DNA of 64,000 nt from Dillenia suffruticosa (lineage: Eukaryota > Streptophyta > Magnoliopsida > Dilleniales > Dilleniaceae). The translations under genes were made by a program, and so were the position numbers. Every line of letters begins with the position of its first letter. The stretch's first letter is position 1. This document shows positions 33,656 to 47,500 of this stretch, piece after piece. The DNA is taken from contig JAVTVX010000021.1 in assembly GCA_033439265.1 (NCBI GenBank), positions 14,039,001 to 14,103,000 of the forward strand, given 5' to 3'. The notes beneath the pieces are model-generated. The model searched no databases. It was not told the origin of the DNA and saw nothing but the letters and a program-made list of their open reading frames with translations.

Positions 33656-36600
33656 AGGATTTGAGGAGAGAGAGAGACCTAAGGCTGGTATGGAGATTAG
33701 TATCATTCTGTGTTGTGGTTCTCCATTAGTGAGAGATAGAGAGAGACGCGGTTGTTCTTGTAATGATGGTTTGAAGAAGTGAAGATGACGATGATGATGG
33801 TCCTGGTACGAAGTGTGATCATGTGGATTCGGGTATATAAATTGGATACGCGGGTTGTCATATTTGACCATACACGTGGCACCACATGCAGTTTTGAACA
33901 TCATTTAACTCGAATCTCATTTTCCCTTTTATGTAATCTTTTACGAGAAGTGGCATAATTAAAAAAAAAAATAACTTTTCTTTATACAATTATTAAATAA
34001 ATTAAAATTATTATTTAAATTCAAATCTGCTCAGTTAAAAAATCACCAAATATATTAGTCTTCCGACTATATTTATTTATACAAATTAAATAATTTTTTC
34101 AATAATATCCTCTAAATTCAAATATAAATATAAATTAGATTAGCTATAATGAAAATTACTGATAAAAATATATTTTGATTTATAAAGATTTTTGCGCCTA
34201 TTTGATTTTTTTTTTTAGAATTTTGACAATAAATTTGCTTAAAAAATACTTAAGATATGTTTGATTTTTTTACTCCATAGAATGTCATCGTATAACCACA
34301 AAATAACTAAAATAACTAAAAGTTAAAGTTATTTTTTTTAAAAAATATATATTAAATGTATTAATCGTCAGATTATAAATATATATATAAATAAATTGAA
34401 TATTTGAATATAAATTATATAAATAATATCTGATATCCATGTCAAATTGCGTAATCTAAACATCAAGTATACAATCCCGCTTAATTATTTGTTTATATAA
34501 TATGCAAGGAAAGCGAGGAACGCCGTGGTAATTATGAAATTCTAGAAATTATTCTAGTTGTAAATTAAAAATAAGATAAAATTTTACGACCGAAATCAAT
34601 TTTTTAATTTTGTATGGGAGAGCATATGGTTAGGAGATGAATGGAAGTCATTTGAGGTCATTGACTCGAGTTGTTGAATGTGAAGCCTACAAAAATAGAC
34701 AATAGAAAATCTGTAATTGGTTTAATTTAGTCAATTTGTTTACTTAGACAACGTGTGAGAATAATCTAAGCGAAGAACAAAGAATTTTCTTGCATAGCTT
34801 TGAGTCCACAAATAAATAATTTATCGAGATTTACGAGTGATATATCTATTTTCTTGATATTAATTCAAGTCGTCAAATAATCAAATTTCTATCTTTAATC
34901 ATTGATAATTGTAATATCGGAAATGCTATTTTAATACTTAAAATCCAACCCTAAATTAATTTATTTTTATCTTATCAAATCCATCTGATCCTTCTTTTTT
35001 TAGTTGGAGAAGTGAAAAAAAAAATTGCAAGCCGAACAACCAAAAAATTTCTTTTTTTTTTTTCTTTTTGGTTGTGCTATATTTAACATTTTTTACGGTA
35101 TCCTCAAGAATTCAAAAGAGAATACTATGATACCGATTGAATTATAACTGATTGACATTGATCATTAAGTATGTGTGCTTACACTTAAACATAATTCTTT
35201 AATTATTTAATATGTAATTAATTTCGATAAAAAGGAAATTTAGAATCTAATCAATAAATAAAGAAAGAATTCCCTAATAATTTTTGTATGATTATTTGGA
35301 ATAAAGAGAGTCTCATCACATGAGACATGATAAAGAATTATTTAAAGAAAATAATTTTATAATGTTGGTCGGTCAAACATGCATAAGCAATAATATCGTA
35401 CGTGACGATCAACGTCTAGGATATAGCAGTACCTTCCTATTATTTAAATGATCGCGTAGGGATTTGTTCACCTGACTCTATCAATTAGCAATTATGGGAT
35501 GTTCTCATAATTAGCTTGTTTATTAAAGTTTTTATTTTTTAATTTATTTTCCAAAATAGGATGTATGTTTCCGGGGGTTGGTTAGATCTATATCGCACGA
35601 ATAATTTTCTTAATAAGAGATTTCGAATTTAAACTTTAAAAATAGAAAAAAAAAAGATTTAGAAGAGTTAATTTTATAACGAGTCTTATAATATTCAATT
35701 CGAATTAATTGAAGTAATCCAAATATCGATATATTAAAATAAAAATAAAAAATCCTCTAAATATATATTTTTATTATACACGTAATTTAAAATTGATATT
35801 TTATTTAAAAGTTATGGGTTGTGAAAAAAGTGTACAATACTTAAATTCACTTTATACGGAAGAATTATTGCGTGAATTAATTGTCAGAGCAGACTGGGAA
35901 ATGCTACCGGTTGAAATTGGACGGCGGATGATCTCCGGTCCTACCAAATGGAAAGTGATTGTTGCATTGTTTTGAATATTCAATAGGTATATTAATTGTC
36001 GGGAACTCGTATGGTCAAATGTTTGACCAGTCTTCGCATGAACGCATGGCTAATTTTGAGTTTAATGAGGCCGGGGATTCATTTAAGCTTTAGCGGCATT
36101 TCCACTAAATGCCACTAAAAGCTTCAAAAAAATCCTTTGAAAAATCACTAAAAGTTGAACCTATATTTTAAGAAAAACCGATCATTTTTATATATATATA
36201 TATATACACATTCGTCGGATAATTGCTGTTACTGAAAAATTGTGTACGGTACAATCCACCGCTAACTGATCCACCATTGTTGCTTCTTTTATCAGTCCAG
36301 AAGAAATGCCAGAAGAAGGTATCATTGATGTCCATTCACTTTTCTGTTTTGGTTGGAGTGCATAATTACTGCAACTCCTACTGACAATCACCGCAATGAC
36401 TACTCCAACCGGGCGTCTGGAGTCTTTATGATTCAAACAGGTTTCATCTTCATCTTAATATTTACTTTTTTTGAAAAAAAAAAGAAGAAAAAATATTAAG
36501 TAATCATGTATTTATTTATCATAAAATATTTAAAATATATGTCTAACGTAAGGTATAATTACTGTTTAAAGGTGATGGCATGAAAATTTGATGCCATCGA

Positions 36601-36891
36601 ATGCCCTTCTTAAAGAGGTGTTCTCACATTTGGCCCTCATGCGCATTAGTATCAATATATGTTAATATCAATATTTATAAAAATTACAAAATATTCTGAG
36701 ATGGAAATTTGTATAAACCCATGGCCATGGATGCCTGTGGGGATGGTAGAACATCCTTAATGAGTTACAGGCAGCATTAAGTCCCTTCGGGGACATCCGA
36801 TACAGGCAGCATTAACGAAAGATACCCAACTTTATCTTTCATAATAGACCTGTCCCATTAGATCAACCGCTTTACCGTAGGACCTTTGACT

Positions 36892-36927
36892 GCTGGTGCT
36901 GGTGCTGGTGCTGGCGCTGGTGCTGGT
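36892..36927 (+). repeat. (GGTGCT)n hexamer array
   Basis: Six GGTGCT/GGCGCT hexamers in a row, one of them variant, in the middle of an AT-rich intergenic region. No associated reading frame is recognisable. Confidence 0.9.
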
Positions 36928-39237
36928 GAGTTTCTAAATTGCTTTCATGGGTGAGAAGTACTTGGGTTGGGGTGTGCTAGGACAAAGAAAGAACCCTAAT
37001 ATTTAAAATAAAAAAAATAACACTCCTAAACCCTAATATTGAAATTCATTTCGTGTGATGTTAATATATTCGATCAACCTCCGAGATGATAAATTGTTAA
37101 AAGCTAATTTAAAAATAAATATTATTGTAATTTTTAATCCTGGAATTAGAGATACGTAACTCCAAGTGCTACTAGAACTAATGATTATGCATCATATGTT
37201 GCGGTGCCTTATCCGATACGCTGACCCCTGCAATTATAAGATGTGGTCCATCCATGCATCCATACGTGCAGGTGCATGTTCATATTCAAGCATATATATA
37301 ATCTTATTTCAAAAATAATTCTTTTAATATAATATATTTTTATTTTTAAATATTAAATCTAAAAATTAATTAAAAAATTTAATATCACGTGTGATCGATA
37401 CAAGCTCTCTCTCATGTCTCTGCCAGTCTGCCCTTGAAGTCTCAAAAAATCCAAACTCTCTCACCCTTTTACGTCTCTCTCTGATGAAAGATGGGGTTGA
37501 CGGTGACAGAGCCTATTGTTTGTCCCAAAATACTTCCCCTTGCATCTTTAGTCTTTGCATACGGGTCCCACCCCCATGTTCTAATTTTCTCTCTTTTTGA
37601 AATCCAAGGCATTTTGTTCCTTCCTTTCTGTCCTTTAAAATAATTATGGATACAAATGGATCCTAATAAATAAATTTTAATGAGAATACTTTTTGAAGGG
37701 TTAGTTATGCCTTGAAATTTTCCTTTCCTGATATTAATATGAATACGTTCCCCACTGACAGTCATTGTTGGATGGAACAAAATCTTCTCTCTCTCTCCCT
37801 CTCTCTCTCTCATGACCATTGAAGATGTGATTTCTAGCACAGAACAACCCACCCAGCCATTTGTCCACTTAATTCAATGAATTGATGCAACCATCTGCGG
37901 ACTGGCAATAGGACTAGGGCCCCACCATGGAATCGATACTGTTCGGTTGTTCCTCCCTCCCAATAATAACAGGTCAGGTCACAACGTGGGTTTATCCTTT
38001 TTTTTTTTTTTTTTTTTTTTTCCTTTGTTGCGATGGTCTATAGATATTTAAAATACCTTTATCATATAATAAAACTTTTTAAAAAAAATCCTTTTAATAT
38101 ATTATTTTTTTATTTTTAAATTTTTTATTAAATCAACAGTAAATCCACTTATATCTTCTCTCTATTTACCCATCTCCTCACGAATGAATGCCGATCTATT
38201 CTTTTATTGCCCCCAGAGCCATTATTTTTGCAAACATAAGTAATATTTGTGGGCCAGAGAGAGAAATAGATAAACTAATAGATGTATATATATTTCGGAT
38301 TTAAATTTAAAAATTATAATTTTTTTATGATTATATAAAAAAATTATTTCATAAATCAAGAGGGGACCAGCGCGAACATTAAAGAGAGTGATCCATGAAA
38401 AAAGATACAATTGACGGTCATCGTACAATTGTGGGTTGTCTGGAGTGGGTCCTACTTATGATTGTCATACGTGTGTGATGCATGATGCCACATGAAACGA
38501 TCATGTTGTTTTCTTGGCAAAAGATGTAAATGAATCTGCTAAACGGGTTGGACCGGAAGAAGACTCGCAGCAAAATTTGTATTGATTTTTATATTGATGA
38601 ACTCAATATTTAAAATTATGATAAATAAAACTAATAATTTTCTATTTTAATTTTTAAAATGAGAATTAACTTATCTTTTATTTTTTTGACCTATCAATAT
38701 TCGAGATCATATTTTTACTAATTCAACTCAAATTACTTCCAGACCCTCTATAAGAGAGATCTCTCCCAACATAATTTTTTTTATTCTTAAAATTTAAATA
38801 TAAGTTTTAATTAATAGATTTAGTATTTTTTTCATGATTTCTCTCGTGTTATAATCACTTGAATGAGACAACACCTAAGGGTATGAGTTTAAATGTTTTT
38901 CTTAATAAAAAATGATAAATGAAAAAGAAATGATATTCAATTTTTTATTTTTTTTGTTAGTCTTAAGAAATTAATTCCTTCTCTAATTATTTTTGTTATT
39001 TCTTTAAATTATGACGTGTGATTTTTTTTTTTTCCTTTGCCTCATTTATTATTTGAAATTAAATGTGAGGAAGATGTAAAACCACCCGAAACAATATTTG
39101 GCAAAACAAAAGTAAGAATACTAATCATAGTGCAGACAAGAGAATCTTGGAACAAATCATTGGAAAAGTTTAAAGTTAATTTCACCTAACGTGAAACATA
39201 ATTTCATTGAGTGACAAAATAGAGGTGCCCTTGCTCG

Positions 39238-39247
<10 letters not shown>

Positions 39248-39297
<50 letters not shown>
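39248..39297. repeat. (CT)n microsatellite
   Basis: About 50 bases of CT dinucleotide following a short C run, in intergenic DNA between the CRK and S9 peptidase genes. Confidence 0.97.
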
Positions 39298-39299
<2 letters not shown>

Positions 39300-41531
39300 T
39301 TTTTTTTTAATTAAATTATCGATATTTATAATTATATTTCAATTAATTTGATTCGATTAAAGTTTTAAATTTGAGATTTGATTAAAAAATCTAATATTTT
39401 CTTTTACTAAATCGATTACTTGTTGATAGATACTCTTTCTCTGACTCTGTCTCTATCTCTGTCTTTCTCTATCTCTATCTCTCTTTCTTTTATGATATTT
39501 GACAACTCATGCACAAGATAGAGATAAATTGTTAGTTAACAGGGTTCGGGGACAAGCAATATTAAACATCAAAACCCTATATACATATATCATCACGTTC
39601 TTAGGCTTTCGGCACCGCTTGAAATGGAGTAGGTTTAAAGGAATATGTATATGAAATATGAAGACAAAACCAAGTGACCTATGTACTCAATAATCCAATC
39701 CAATCAACGTGGCTTCCTAGAGAAGGTAGGCGAATAGTAACAAGGAACAAACATAAGAATGACTTCAATATTGCTCACACACTTTCGAATAAAAATTGAA
39801 AAAAAAAAAAGGGTTTTAGTTTAGATTAATTCCCTTAACATCAATTAAAAAAAAATCAATATCGCCCTTAAATTCAATCAATGTTAAGAACCCTTTGTCT
39901 CCAAAAGAACAGTCTAATGGTATAAACTCTCTATCCCAAACTGGTGATTTTAGTTTCAAATTTTTGTATAATAAAAAAAAATATTAAGAACCCTTTTTTA
40001 TTTTTTGCCATATAATATTCTAAACTTTTTGAATAATTGTCGACTCGTATTGAACCTATAAGAACCCATTAATCCTTTTGTCAAATAAATTTCAGTTTAC
40101 TCACATGAGCAAAAATGTCATTGTAAGCGTTTATGGGAAGTCCATTATAAGAGATTAAGTTCAAAGACTGCATTTCTTTTTTAACAAAGAAGTTCAAGAA
40201 ATAAATCTAAATTGACACTTGGAAAGAAAAGCAAGATAAAGTACTTTTGCAGTACTCATTGGAGAGATTAAGATCTTAATGAAGTAGATTTTAAGCAATC
40301 TTAATGCAAGTGAAACAAATGATGCTCATGTTGCATTTTTGGGGGGCATGAAATGGAAAAGAAAGGGAAAGCCTATCATAAAATGGATACTTACTATTTA
40401 CCATTGAACAATGACCAGTGGTCTACCAATATTTCCCAACCAAGAAAAGGATCAAGAGATGCCAACAAAGTTTCTACGACATGCTTTTCTAGATTTTGGA
40501 ATAGGGTTCCTAAAAAAAAAAAAAAAAGGAAAATGATTTGTTTAGATCTCAAGCAAACTCTAAAACATAATATACCCTACTTCAGATCTGCATGCATCGT
40601 CTTCAAAATTTGTCCGCCCTTATATCGGTTGGACATTCCCACCATTAGGATCCTAAACAAAGTCATTAGTTTCATTCCAATATTACATGAATTAATTTAG
40701 ATTAAAATTCAAAAATTGTTCAGTAATTGTCGAGACCACCCGGCTTACATTTTCTTTTCTAGGATGTGAAGGTGAAGGAAATGCACAATCAAGGATGACT
40801 CCTCCCACCAAACTCCCGTGGGTGTCGGTGATAAGACGCTAGATCCCCTAATTATAAATCTCAAATTCAAACCATAAAAATAAAGGAACGGGATTTGAGA
40901 GAATTAATTCCTTAATGGGATCCACAGTAGTCGATTAAATTAGTCGGACAAAATTTAAATACCGATTAACTGTAATTAATTCACTTACACCAAAAAAAGG
41001 ATGACTCCCCTTCCCCCACATTATTTTTTAAAACCCCATAATTTTGCTTTTCTGCCGGTAAGATCGAATCCAATTCCTGGACCTTATTACCTGAACCAAC
41101 TGACCCAAGCGAAGGCGAATATGGGGAAGCTTGGAACCTTATGCATCGAGGCTTTTCTCTTTGTCCAAACGCTTACCTTCATATTCGAGGAACATTCCAT
41201 GGAAGAAGTTGAGTATAATCACTTGGTCTCTCTCTCTCTCTCTCTACTGAAAGGCTTCAAGCAAAGATTTAATATTACTTGCTCGATAGTTGATACACCT
41301 TTACATCTGGCATACACTCTAAAGTATAAGTAACAAAACTTACTCAACTCTAGGCACCGTTCAATTTGAACACCATACTGTTCAATTATGAAATTCTACA
41401 ACATCCTCTCACCTAAACATCAATACTTAATCCGATTTATTGATATGACATTATCTTCAAAAGACATCTTAGGAAACTGATGCCAACAAACTATAGCCCG
41501 CCTCTCTCTCCAATGGTGTAGAGATGGATGT

Positions 41532-44500
41532 TCAATCAAAGTTCTCTATACGGATTGGCTTAATGTCATCAGCCACCTCAAAATGTCCCACCGCCCGGGC
41601 AAAGAACAGCATCTGTTGCTCCAGAGTAAATTTTATGTTCTCAGCCTGTATAAGAGTATCTGATCAGTACAGTTGTTGCAGTTAAAGTGCTAGAAAACAT
41701 GTTCATACAAAAACTTCACACAGTTTCATTCACAAACTTTTTCAGTCCTAGAAAATAAAAAACATAACACCGTCGCTTTGGCCGAGTGGTTAAGGCGTGT
41801 GCCTGCTAAGTACATGGGGTTTCCCCACGAGAGTTCGAATCTCTCAGGCGACGAATTTCCCCTTTTTCCCTCCTTTTATTTTGGATCGAGGCTGACCCTA
41901 AGATTTGATATTAAAATTCAGGTGGTTGTAGAAATCAAAAACATGTGCAGCAGATTTTCATTCAAACCTCATACAAATACCTAAGTTAAGATAACATGGA
42001 TTTGAATCAAAATTTGTTCTGTGGTGGTATTTCATACAACTATGAGATATAAAAAGGGTGAGTTAATTATCTTCAATCAACTTCTTTGCCTTCAATGGAA
42101 TGTGGGAATGGGATATGTTTTCTAATCCCCCTACTGTTTTCTAATTGTTGATTTATTCTCTACATGCGTATGCGGAAGCATGTAAAATCAGAATTTTAGG
42201 GTAAATAGTTCGATGTGTAGGTTTCCAAAAATCAACCGAACTGCAAAGTGCGAAATCTCTCAATCAAAACTCCCGATCTAGATGGTGATCACAAAATCGA
42301 ACCACCATCACAGATCCATGACGCCTCAATCCAAAGTTTGGTGAATCGCAACGATGGAGAAAATTTCCTACTCGAAATTTTCTCGTAGCCCTTTGCATTT
42401 TTCTCTCTAGAAAAATAATCTCACTCTTAATGTCACTCACCGTGTGTGCAATGTGTAGAGAACTTTCATATGTTCTCGTAAACTCTCAAAATTGTAGAAG
42501 ATTAACTCACATGGTCATTTCTTAGAGAGATGGAGAGATTATATGGGGAGATGGGGATAATGGGTAGCCCCCCATTATTCCATAATTTAAATTTGAAATT
42601 AACTTTAACCTCCGGTAAAATGCCCCTACATGGGCATATTTAGCAACACTAATATATTAGATCATTCCTCTGTAGGACTTGGACTGGACCTAACTGTATC
42701 CAGGGGAAAAAAAAAACCACTTCGAATGACCACATGATTCAGAACATGTATTGTGAAAGAGCAATTTCATATGTTGCAAATGATGCGTGCATCACAACCA
42801 CAGATAGCACCTTAAAAGGAAAAAGTTACACCAATATTACCTTACGAAATCCATGCGGTTCTCCTTCGTACTCAACAAGTGCAACAGGCAAACCCTTCTG
42901 TTTCAGAGCCGAATAAATTTTACGAGCCTGCTCCGGATGCACAACCTGTTAAAAAGGACCGGTTAAACTGATTCATGCTTCATTAACATAAAAACAACAC
43001 AAGATTGAAGAACACAGTGAATCATCTCCTACTGTAATGAGGTCTAGTGAGGGAAGTGTTATATGCATGTTCCTTCACACAGTGTTTAGAACCCAATTAA
43101 AAATGAATTTGAGTCATTTGAATTATTATTATTGTTTATAATTCACTTCATTTTGAAACAAACTTCTTTCCTTGGTATCAAAAAATAAAATATGGAATTC
43201 AATCGAATTTTGTAACTTCAAGAACCAAAATAATCTCAAAGTTTTATTCTAAAATTGTTAAATAGTAGCATGTATAAAAAAAGAAAAAAGCTTAAATAGG
43301 ATAAACAAGCTCTTGTGGAGTTAATTTCAAAATTCTTTTTTTTTTTTTTTTGGTTGATCCACAAATTCTTACTTTTCATGGAAATGGAAAACTCGATATT
43401 CTTTTATTCCATCCCAGCAAAAAATATTGGAATTAAAATGAACTTCACAATTTTTATAGAATTGATTTAATTCCAAGCACAAATTATTTTCATAATTTTA
43501 ATGTATTCATTCCCATTTCTAAGTTAGAATAAAGCAACACTAGCACTGAGCCATATCACAGTTATGATATGAACATGAGGAATGAAATAATTGAGGCCTT
43601 TGACGTTCCATGAACAAAATCTACTTCAAAAAGCCGGAAAATGGAAATATTAGAACAGAAGAACATCATCATATTGGCCAGCCAATAAAGGAAATAATAT
43701 TGGTATCTTTAGATTCCCTAGACTTGGACCTTGTTCTATGTATCGGAAAGTACATAAATAAACTCCAGCAGAAAGGTATGTTATTGATATTAGTACCTTG
43801 TCTTCCAGTCCTTGGAATAAAATTATGGGGCAAGAAAATTTGTCAACACAGTTGATAGGAGACCTCTCAAAGAAAGTATCATCGGAGCCTGCAATGGAAA
43901 TAATGCATCCCAACTCTTCGGCATATGAAATAAGCTTACTGATGCGATATTCAAGAAAATTTTCTACATACCAACAAGATTAGTGATATAATGAGCTTCA
44001 AATTTATGCATCTCTGCTCTTAAAGAGGTCAAGTCAGCAATCTGTTAGTCACAAACATAATGCTTGTCAGCTTTCAGTCTTTATCCACATATTAAAACTT
44101 CCTTGAAACAAAATACCTACTGTACTCATGATACGGCTTGAATGTAAGTTAAATGAAAATTGATACGAGTGCAGTTTAACTTCCACATGATTGGCATAAA
44201 GACATTGTTTGAGAAAACTGGTACTAGAGAAGAGAAGAAAAAAAAAGGGAGCACAAGGAGAAGTTGGAGTATCAGCAGGCGGCAGAAGCCACAATATAAA
44301 ATATTGTGCCAAACACTCACCCCAAACAAGGAAGCACCTGCTTTGAATGTTTCTCTAAATGCAAGAGAGGCTAATGTTGTGTAGCCACCGGCAGAACACC
44401 CGGTAATGCAAAGTCGCTCTCCATCCACCTTTCCTCTGTCCACCTTGAGGAAGAAAAATTTAAGCGTTAAGCATGAGGATGAGAGCCCCTCATTAGAGTT

Positions 44501-47500
44501 AGTGTGAAGGGAGCAACTGCTATTTTGTTTAGAAGCAACGCTTGGAGTTGAAGAGGGTTAGACATGGCATTTAGAGGATTTACCAAAAACTTAGCACAAC
44601 TGCAGCAGTCCCCAACATCAACAACGCCCCAAGATTTTAATAGACGCTCTCGGAATTCCCTCCCAAAACCTTAAAAATAGCATTTGTGTCCACTTAGATC
44701 CATGAAATGGAGAACGAATACAAGGTTAAACATCATAATTACGTAAGGGAAACTTTTGAAAGGTCCTCTATAAGGAACCACAATCATTACAAGAAATTTA
44801 ATAAATGTCTTAAAGATTTAGTAGAATCAACATGATGTCAAGTTGAAGGGCTTTCAGTTTAGAGAGGGAATGCTTTGTGTCTACAGATTTTGAAGCTGAA
44901 GTTAAGTGAAAAAGTTCTGTGAGATAACCAACCAGTGCTCCCTCCGTAGTTAACATCAACATATGCCCAACCTCGACTGGTCCAATACTGGATTTTTAGA
45001 TTTAAAGTTCCACGTGCTTCTTCTGTAGGTCCACCTGGTGTGATACGTAAAATAAATAAGCAGTAGTTAGTAGCATGTCTAGCAATGAATAATGTATTCT
45101 TCAGTCAGTGAATTAGTTTAAGTCAACAACATAAGTACAACTAGACCAAGGAACAACTAGCAACAAAATGTAGATAATACTTCTGGCATTTTAGGACGCA
45201 CATCCATATTGGAGTGTCCGGCTCATTGAATAGAAAAGGGGACAGGATAAACTTTAATCTTCAAGATCAATATTTACACAGTATCTATGTCTCAAAGCAC
45301 TGCTAGAAAGTATCATATTCATAACCGGTTGGATAGCAGAATAAATTACTTGCAAGATCCACAACAGAGGCTAGGAGTACTGACAAGATAAAATGTAAGT
45401 CAATGCAACACCATTTTTACATGGTTCAATCACGTACCATGACCTTCCAGAAGCAAAGGGGGTTTCTCCTCTGGACTGCCCTGATAAAGGGGATTCCATG
45501 GAGGATAAAAATACGCGGAAGCACTTAGACCAGCAACTTCTGTAGGAAACTCAATTAACTCAGGAACACTAAAATATGATAAGCACATTTTATGGTCGGG
45601 TGAAGAAGACCATATAATCTTAAATTCATCAGCTTTTACTTTGTCATCTTCTAAAGCCAGCTGCAGACACCAAAAGAAAATTGGCAGTGGTCAATTTCAG
45701 TAATATCCACATCTCTGTTGGTTAATGTGACTTAAAAACATTATAAATAAATACCTTTGCTAATGATAATGGATCATTTGCTGATGCTCCCTCAATATAT
45801 ATGTTAGAGCCTCCTGAGATCTGAAACAATTTGCATATACAAATGTTAAGCTATGAGATAACAAATAAAAAAAAAAAGAAAGAAAGTAGCATTCATAATA
45901 TCAATGAATATTGAAGCAAAGTAACACATACAATATTTTTAATATCCGTGAAAGGAACACTGACTACAGAAAAGGAGCTCCATTCTTCATTTATACTACC
46001 AAGATGTGATATGCCATTCTGCCTGCACACATTTCCAACCCAAACTTAGCAACCAGTGCATACCAATCATCCTCGTGATAAATTTGCAAAAAGGAATCAT
46101 GGCGGACAAGTAGAACATCGTGTTCCAGAGAAAGACCTGTAGCTGCAGACAAGTAGATTACTTTTATCATTGTTCGAAATGAAATCATATGAACTGATAC
46201 CCAAATTCCACAGTGGTCTTGTGAACTCAGCACTCAAAGAACAAACTGGAAATACTCCGTTCTTTTGTTCAACCTATGATCAAAAGTAACTGGTATCAAG
46301 AAACTAGATAGAAATTCTACCATATAATTCTGCTCACTTTCAGCACATCTATCAACAATTGAAATGCAAGAAAGAGATAAGCTTCAAGTATTGCACGAAA
46401 ATAATGGAAATAAATAAGGTATCACAAAGAAAATAGAAAGAAGACAAGAAAAATTTAACCATCCTTTTGAATCTATGTTTGACTATGGAATAACGACAAC
46501 AACTGTCACAAATGGGACATAAGAGAGTATGGAAAGCTTTAATTGGGCAGCAGAATGACTGATCCTCAGCAGAAAAAGTTGAGAGTGAAAAAATAGAACT
46601 GGTATAGCCTAAGTGTATTGCTTTATAAGCAATGCAAACCAAATCTCTTGAGTCGGAGGCCATGATAACATCAATTAAAAACTTGTGTCGCACAATGTGA
46701 AAAAGGGAAAAAGAAGACTGCTTGAAGATTTTACAAAAAGTGTGATTCAAGAAGTCATTTACATGATACCAAGGATCAATATTAGGCAAATTCAGATAGG
46801 GTGTGTGGAAAAGTTACCCATTTGTATATATTCCAGAATCCAGTTTTTCTGTCGGACACAAAATATAGTTCCCCTGTGTAACCAAAGCATGCCAAATGAG
46901 ACAATGCATGTATCCTAGTAATTGTAAACAAATATGATGAAAATTACAAGAGTCCAACTTTAAAGGGGAAAAAAATGCAAAATAGCTAGGAGAGCTGGAT
47001 AAAGCTGCTTTGCGACAAATCAACTCCAAACTAAAAAACACCACACCTTTGGCAGACCATTTGGGCTCTGTTGGAGATTCTATAACAGCAGGATCACCAC
47101 CGGCAACACAAGTGCGCTTGTAGACTTCTCTGGAACACGTAAAGACATTGTGTAAAACCAGGATTCACTGGCTTTGGCACTCAAATTCATGAAGTCATAA
47201 TTTAGGTGAGAAAATAGAGCATTGATCTGATTGAGGTAGTTTTATATATTTCCCACTTGAAAGCCAAGTGGCAATTGTTGGTGGATTGAACTCATAACAC
47301 TGTTCAAACCAGGAAAAAACTATTTCATTCTTATAAAGCATATGGTTTTAGGAAATAGGTAATAAGAATTCCAATACAAAGAAAAAAGAATTATCTTCAA
47401 TAGTCCCTTTCAAAGTCCTAGCACATCAAGGATGTCTTCAAAACTGTCACTTTCCCGTGCATTCTTAGGGATTTAAATTAACCAAAAGTTCATGCACACT

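Larger units (their letters stand above)
33656..41531. other. Long AT-rich intergenic region with no recognisable gene
   Basis: Almost 8 kb between the CRK promoter and the S9 peptidase stop. It is dominated by AT-rich DNA, poly-T (about 37999-38021), a (CT)n tract and a GGTGCT hexamer array (both listed). Open frames at 35793-35975, 40353-40700 and 41001-41333 show no family, no consistent splice sites and low-complexity composition. Segments near 35690, 38731 and 39330 resemble pieces of the AATTAATTTGATTC/CTCTCCCAACATAATTT repeat family also seen at 57.3 and 57.9 kb. Confidence 0.6.

Noticed and set aside
40353..41333. Two open frames of 110-115 codons
   Set aside because: No recognisable family, poly-Lys from an A run in one and CT-repeat leucine/serine in the other.
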